Positions 60,256 to 64,000 of a stretch of DNA of 64,000 nucleotides are shown piece by piece. The notes under the pieces were generated by a model. It saw only the letters and a list, made by a program, of their open reading frames with translations, was not told where the DNA came from and did not search any database. A program made the position numbers and the translations under genes. This stretch comes from Bacteroides faecalis. Lineage in GTDB: Bacteria; Bacteroidota; Bacteroidia; Bacteroidales; Bacteroidaceae. The stretch lies in contig NZ_BHWB01000008.1 of NCBI RefSeq assembly GCF_003865075.1, positions 1-64,000 of the forward strand, read 5' to 3'. The number at the start of each line of letters is the position of its first letter. Within the stretch, counting starts at the first letter, position 1.

Positions 60256-60610
60256 TGAAGATAACAGGAAGTGGTTATCGAACATATTTTTGTTTGTTGC
60301 AAGCCAAAGGTCGGAACGGCAGGAATCTCGATAGAGTCTTTCTACGGCTCCAACAAAGTCCCTTATAACCTGTTTGAGCGATGATGCAAGAATGTTGATA
60401 TTTTTCCTATTGAAATGATAGGGAATGAAGTTGATGATAACAAAGAGGATATCATACAATTAGCGTATTTTCCCCTAGTTCGTCATGCTGGATAAACAGA
60501 AGTTGGTTTTGGAAGTCGTCTTTAGTAATACCCTGACCGTACAGCACCAGAATGTAGACTATCCCTCTTTGAAGTTGCTCATTGAAAAGTTGGAAGGATT
60601 ATGTTAGTGC
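60256..60610 (+). pseudogene. IS66-family accessory gene (orf1) remnant
   Basis: Broken into several frames. 'AGISIESFYGSNKVPYNLFER' near 60322-60384 and the C-terminal 'TVQHQNVDYPSLKLLIEKLEGLC' ending at 60606 match the start and end of the small first protein of Bacteroides IS66 elements, and the next ATG overlaps the stop as in intact IS66 operons. Many stops between. It aligns with the better preserved copy at 62743. Confidence 0.75.
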
Positions 60611-61100
60611 TAAACGGAGACATTCGATTGTGGCGTATAATTAATGTGAGCTATATGTGTTGGGGGAAATATAGTTTGTTTCAGATAGCTAAAGATCCTA
60701 CATATAGATAACATGGTGGAGGAACATGCGTACGTCCTTTATAGTATCTCTCAAGAATTCTTCTCACTTCAGCAGTGAAGAGGTAAGGGGGAGGATTGCT
60801 CTAGTCTTTTTTGACCATTATTGAAACAATAAAGATGTATCTCTTTGACATCAAGGGATACATCACTCATGTGTATCGTGAAATAATGTCTGGAAATAAA
60901 AAACTACGAAACATTGATTTCATCAGTTGTTTCATGCTGATAATAGTTAAATCAAAGTTAAATTTAAAATGTTCGAATCTCTGCTTTGCTGATTTTAGAG
61001 GTTGGAGTGCTTACAAAAGTGGATATGTGTTTTCAGTACTCATCTAAAAGAGCATAAAACCTCTTTGGAACGTTAGTTAACTAAAAAGAAGAATTTTATT
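60611..61100. other. Degenerate stretch between IS66 remnant and wzx
   Basis: No gene I can support. It probably continues the IS66 operon (orf2 position) in decayed form. A 78-residue open frame at 60811-61047 has no recognisable family, no good ribosome binding site and a low-complexity feel, so I leave it uncalled. Confidence 0.5.
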
Positions 61101-62612
61101 ATGAAAATATCCTCGGAAGTAAAAGATACTAATATAGAGGAAACTCAGTCTTATAGAAGTATTTTCAAGTCAACATCATTGTTTGGTGGAGTTCAGGTGT
61201 ATAATATACTACTTAGCATTATTAAAACAAAATTCATCGCAGTTCTTCTTGGAACAACAGGAATGGGAATTATGGGTCTCTATCAAAGTACTATATGTCT
61301 TATACAAGGTTTTACTAATTTTGGACTTGAACAGAGTGCTGTAAGAGATGTAAGTGCAGCTAATGCATCTGGTTGTACTGAAAAGATAAGTCATATTGTA
61401 GCTGTTATACAAAAACTTGTTTGGATTACAGGTTTATTAGGAATGCTATCTATGTTAGTATTTGCTTCTTATTGGAGCAAATTGACTTTTGGAAACAATG
61501 ACTATACAATTCCTTTTATTCTGTTGAGTATTGTTCTGCTACTGAATCAAATCGGTGCAGCCCAAAAAGTGATTCTTCAAGGAATGCGAAAATTAAGTTA
61601 TTTAGCAAAATCATCTGCAATAGGTGCAACTGTTGGATTAATTGTTTCAGTTCCTCTTTATTATTGGCTTGGTATTAAAGGAATTGTCCCAACTTTAATA
61701 TTAACAGCGCTTACCACACTATTGATTACATGGTATTATGTTAATAAGGTAAAAGTAAAAAAAGAAAAAGTAACGATAAAGCAGGCAGTAGTCGATGGTC
61801 AAGTTATAATGAAGATGGGAGCTACGATGGCATTGAGTAATATTATGACCATGTGTATATCTTATTTGCTAAGATGGTTTATAAGAACCCAGGGTGGTAT
61901 TGATGATGTTGGGCTTTTTGCAGCTGGTTTTACAATCATTAACACATATACTGGTCTAGTTTTTACAGCAATGACAACAGATTATTATCCAAGATTAGCT
62001 GCGGTGAATAAGAATATTGAAAAGGGAAATACAATTATTAATCACCAAATAGAAATAGCTATTCTTATTGTTGCTCCTTTAATAGCTTTATGTATTGTTT
62101 TTATGCCATTATTTGTAAGATTGATATATTCTGAAAATTTTTTAGAGGCAGATCTTTATATTATTTGGGCTGCAGTGGGTATTTTGTTTAAAGCTATTTC
62201 TTGGTCTATCTCATATAATTTCATAGCAAGAGGCGATGCGAAACAGTTTATTAAGAATGAAATATTAGCTAAATTCTATGAGGTACCACTACAACTTATA
62301 GGTTTCTATTTTATGGGATTAGAAGGTCTAGGTATAGCTACTCTTGCATATTTTCTAATTTACACAATTCAACTTTACATAGTAGGACATAAAAAATTCG
62401 ACTTTACATTTAGTAAATCTTTTGGAAAATTATTTGTACCGCAGTTGCTTTTAGTAATATTTGCTTTAATTATTGCTCTTGTATTGAAAGAATCTTTGAA
62501 AACCTATTTTATAGGTGGCATTGTAGCTGCCTCTTCTGTGTGTTTTTCGTTAAAAGGATTAGATCGTAGAATCTCTTTACTTAGTGTGTTAAAAAGTAAA
62601 ATATTAAGGTAA
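61101..62612 (+). CDS. Wzx-type O-unit/capsule flippase
   Basis: 503 residues, about 14 transmembrane helices, polysaccharide transport (MATE-related) family. 'LGTTGMGIMGLYQSTICLIQGFTNFGLEQSAVRDVSAANASG' in the first helices and 'IDDVGLFAAGFTIINTYTGLVFTAMTTDYYPRLAAVNKN' midway are typical of the Wzx/RfbX group. Moves lipid-linked repeat units across the inner membrane. Markedly more AT-rich than upxY-wza and flanked by IS66 remnants on both sides, suggesting replacement of the serotype-specific part. Confidence 0.92.
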   Translation: MKISSEVKDTNIEETQSYRSIFKSTSLFGGVQVYNILLSIIKTKFIAVLLGTTGMGIMGLYQSTICLIQGFTNFGLEQSAVRDVSAANASGCTEKISHIVAVIQKLVWITGLLGMLSMLVFASYWSKLTFGNNDYTIPFILLSIVLLLNQIGAAQKVILQGMRKLSYLAKSSAIGATVGLIVSVPLYYWLGIKGIVPTLILTALTTLLITWYYVNKVKVKKEKVTIKQAVVDGQVIMKMGATMALSNIMTMCISYLLRWFIRTQGGIDDVGLFAAGFTIINTYTGLVFTAMTTDYYPRLAAVNKNIEKGNTIINHQIEIAILIVAPLIALCIVFMPLFVRLIYSENFLEADLYIIWAAVGILFKAISWSISYNFIARGDAKQFIKNEILAKFYEVPLQLIGFYFMGLEGLGIATLAYFLIYTIQLYIVGHKKFDFTFSKSFGKLFVPQLLLVIFALIIALVLKESLKTYFIGGIVAASSVCFSLKGLDRRISLLSVLKSKILR

Positions 62613-62742
62613 GAGTAGCCTTTGAAATATTTATATAGTTAAATAAGTAGTAAGCGTTCCAAAATGATATCTGTTAGCATCCAATTTTGACGTATTATAT
62701 AAAGAGTAAAAATAGAATTTTGTAGCTTTAAATCAAAAGGCA

Positions 62743-62877
62743 ATGTATAGCTACAATGATTTTGAACGTCTTTGTATCCGTTACAAGGCAGTGACTGTTT
62801 CGGCAGGGAGCTCAATAGAGTCTTTCTGTGACTTGAACAAAGTCTCTTACGACCTGTTTGAAAGATCAGTATTGTAA
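62743..62877 (+). pseudogene. IS66 orf1 N-terminal fragment
   Basis: 45 codons including the stop: 'MYSYNDFERLCIRYKA', 'SIESFCDLNKVSYDLFER', the typical start of the Bacteroides IS66 accessory protein, then truncated and joined directly to transposase sequence. Confidence 0.8.
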
Positions 62878-63173
62878 TTTATCGTTACGAGGATGGCTCC
62901 AGAAAACGGGATACGTTGAAACACATATTGAAGGATAGTCAGGCGAAAGTCCTTCAGTCCGACGGATATAATGTCTATATGTATCTCGACGACAAACTGA
63001 TTGACGTGGAGCATCTCTGTTGTATACTTCATGCCTGTACCAAGTTCCAATACACATATGAACAGGGTGGAGACGTGGATATGGGATTTTTTTCGATGAG
63101 ATTGTCAAAGGTCGTAGGGATTTATGATAACTTATTGTCACTGATCATCGGAGTAAGTAATAACAAATACTAA
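62874..63173 (+). pseudogene. IS66 transposase (TnpC) fragment
   Basis: Frame open from about 62874: 'YRYEDGSRKRDTLKHILKDSQ', 'LQSDGYNVYMYLDDKLIDVEHLCCILHA' is the core catalytic block of the IS66 transposase. N- and C-terminal parts are missing, so it cannot be active. Confidence 0.85.
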
Positions 63174-63307
63174 AATACTGTCCAACTTTTGATTTTGTTT
63201 ATAGGAAAACCTCCTTTTAGCGGCTTTCCTTGACAGACATGTCAAAATTGAATGCTAACTATAGAATATCTAAGAAACACAACATTTTTATAAACTATTT
63301 ATAATAT

Positions 63308-64000
63308 ATGCATATAGAACAAATAGAACTTGATTTTCTTATTTCTGCCATCAGTCAAGGCAATGTTATATCAACTGAAAAAGTCCTTGTCTGGATGAAA
63401 CAGCAGAATGATGAAGTAGTGAGCAATATCGGACAGATTCCACTTGAAGAGGTTCGAAACTGGAGCTATAGAGATGATAGGTTACGACATGATTCTGGTA
63501 AATTCTTTTCCATTGATGGTATACGAATTGCAACAAATTATCTCGATGTATCTACGTGGGATCAACCAATTATAAATCAGCCTGAGATAGGTTTTCTTGG
63601 TTTCATCACTAAGAAGATTGGTGGAGTTGTACATTTTCTTGCCCAAGCTAAAATAGAACCAGGAAACCTAAATATTGTTCAACTTTCTCCAACACTGCAG
63701 GCTACTCGGAGTAATTTTATGCAGGTACATGGAGGAAAGAAACCGAATTATTTGGATTATTTCAATGGAGTGAGGAAGGTACATGTACTTGTTGATCAAC
63801 TCCAAAGCGAGCAGGGGGCAAGATTTTTGCAGAAACGCAATCGTAACATCATAGTGGAGATTTCAGAGAATGAGGAAATAGAGATTAAGGAGAATTTTAT
63901 ATGGCTTTCTCTTGGTCAATTGAAAGAACTGATGCGATATCCGAATGTGGTGAATATGGATTCGCGTACAGTAATTTCATGTATTCGATTTGGAAATTAT
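63308..64000 (+). CDS. NDP-hexose 2,3-dehydratase, 3' end cut by window
   Basis: 231 residues visible, no stop before the window end. Matches the EvaA/TylCVI/SpnO family: 'GFLGFITKKIGGVVHFLAQAKIEPGNLNIVQLSPTLQATRSNF' near residues 96-140, 'VHVLVDQLQSEQGARFLQKRNRNI' and 'LGQLKELMRYPNVVNMDSRTVISCI'. These enzymes remove the 2-hydroxyl from NDP-4-keto-6-deoxyhexose on the way to 2,6-dideoxy or 2,3,6-trideoxy sugars. Full-length members are about 450-480 residues and internally duplicated; only the first repeat is in the window. Confidence 0.93.
   Translation, partial: MHIEQIELDFLISAISQGNVISTEKVLVWMKQQNDEVVSNIGQIPLEEVRNWSYRDDRLRHDSGKFFSIDGIRIATNYLDVSTWDQPIINQPEIGFLGFITKKIGGVVHFLAQAKIEPGNLNIVQLSPTLQATRSNFMQVHGGKKPNYLDYFNGVRKVHVLVDQLQSEQGARFLQKRNRNIIVEISENEEIEIKENFIWLSLGQLKELMRYPNVVNMDSRTVISCIRFGNY

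Larger units (their letters stand above)
62673..63259. mobile_element. Internally deleted IS66 element bounded by inverted repeats
   Basis: GTTAGCATCCAATTTTGACG (62673-62692) pairs with TGTCAAAATTGAATGCTAAC (63240-63259), 18 of 20 matching as inverted repeats. Between them lie only an orf1 start and a fragment of the transposase. No 8-bp target duplication is seen at the present ends. 587 bp, non-autonomous. Confidence 0.75.

Noticed and set aside
60811..61047. 78-residue open frame before wzx
   Set aside because: Sits in decayed IS66-related sequence; no recognisable domain.

Overview
The window is chromosomal DNA from a gut Bacteroides, most like the B. thetaiotaomicron/ovatus group. Evidence: Bacteroides-type promoters (TAnnTTTG at -7, TTTG near -33), a UpxY/UpxZ capsule operon behind an invertible promoter, Ser-type sulfatases beside host-glycan glycosidases, and a Rho factor with a long disordered insertion. 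The species is inferred, not proven.

Region 1 (1-11955, + strand, AT-rich, accessory) is the most unusual part. It holds two copies of a cassette: a LanC-like protein without zinc ligands; a protein with a double-glycine leader, a Gly/Tyr/Asp-rich middle and a C-terminal papain/C39-like Cys-His-Asp domain; and a small secreted protein. A glycosyltransferase overlaps the first LanC-like gene. In the second copy it has been replaced by a dead IS5-type transposase plus a 34-codon stub of the glycosyltransferase 3' end. A GT32 glycosyltransferase, a third LanC-like gene and UDP-galactopyranose mutase (glf) follow. I read this as an undescribed export or modification system (RiPP-like, bacteriocin-like or glycoprotein). 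That function is inference, and the expected transporter is not in the window.

Region 2 (12154-16775) has a PAS sensor kinase and a sugar-phosphate group (gpmA, class I fructose-bisphosphate aldolase, FSA-type transaldolase). Region 3 (16854-31378) is a host-glycan degradation block of three sulfatases, GH20, GH2 and GH29. Inside it lies an AmgK-like kinase fused to a RapZ C-terminal domain, overlapping a MurU-like nucleotidyltransferase (cell-wall sugar recycling). No SusC/SusD pair or regulator is present.

Region 4 (31498-52218) is core genome: MscS channel, EEP-family protein, pepD, OmpH/Skp-like protein, ftsB-like, dnaX, PspC, tRNA-His, CapA, folD, TlpA-like thioredoxin, DUF4886, ffh, MATE, rho, an EFR1-type ferredoxin and tilS. 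The pepD start looks frameshifted by one base in an A7 run.

Region 5 (52486-64000) is the start of a capsule locus: tyrosine recombinase, a 239-bp invertible segment with 23-bp perfect inverted repeats (promoter facing away from the operon, OFF as written), upxY, upxZ, Wza-like, Wzz-like, CapD/WbpM-like, Wzx and an NDP-hexose 2,3-dehydratase cut by the window end. IS66 remnants flank wzx, one still bounded by terminal inverted repeats.
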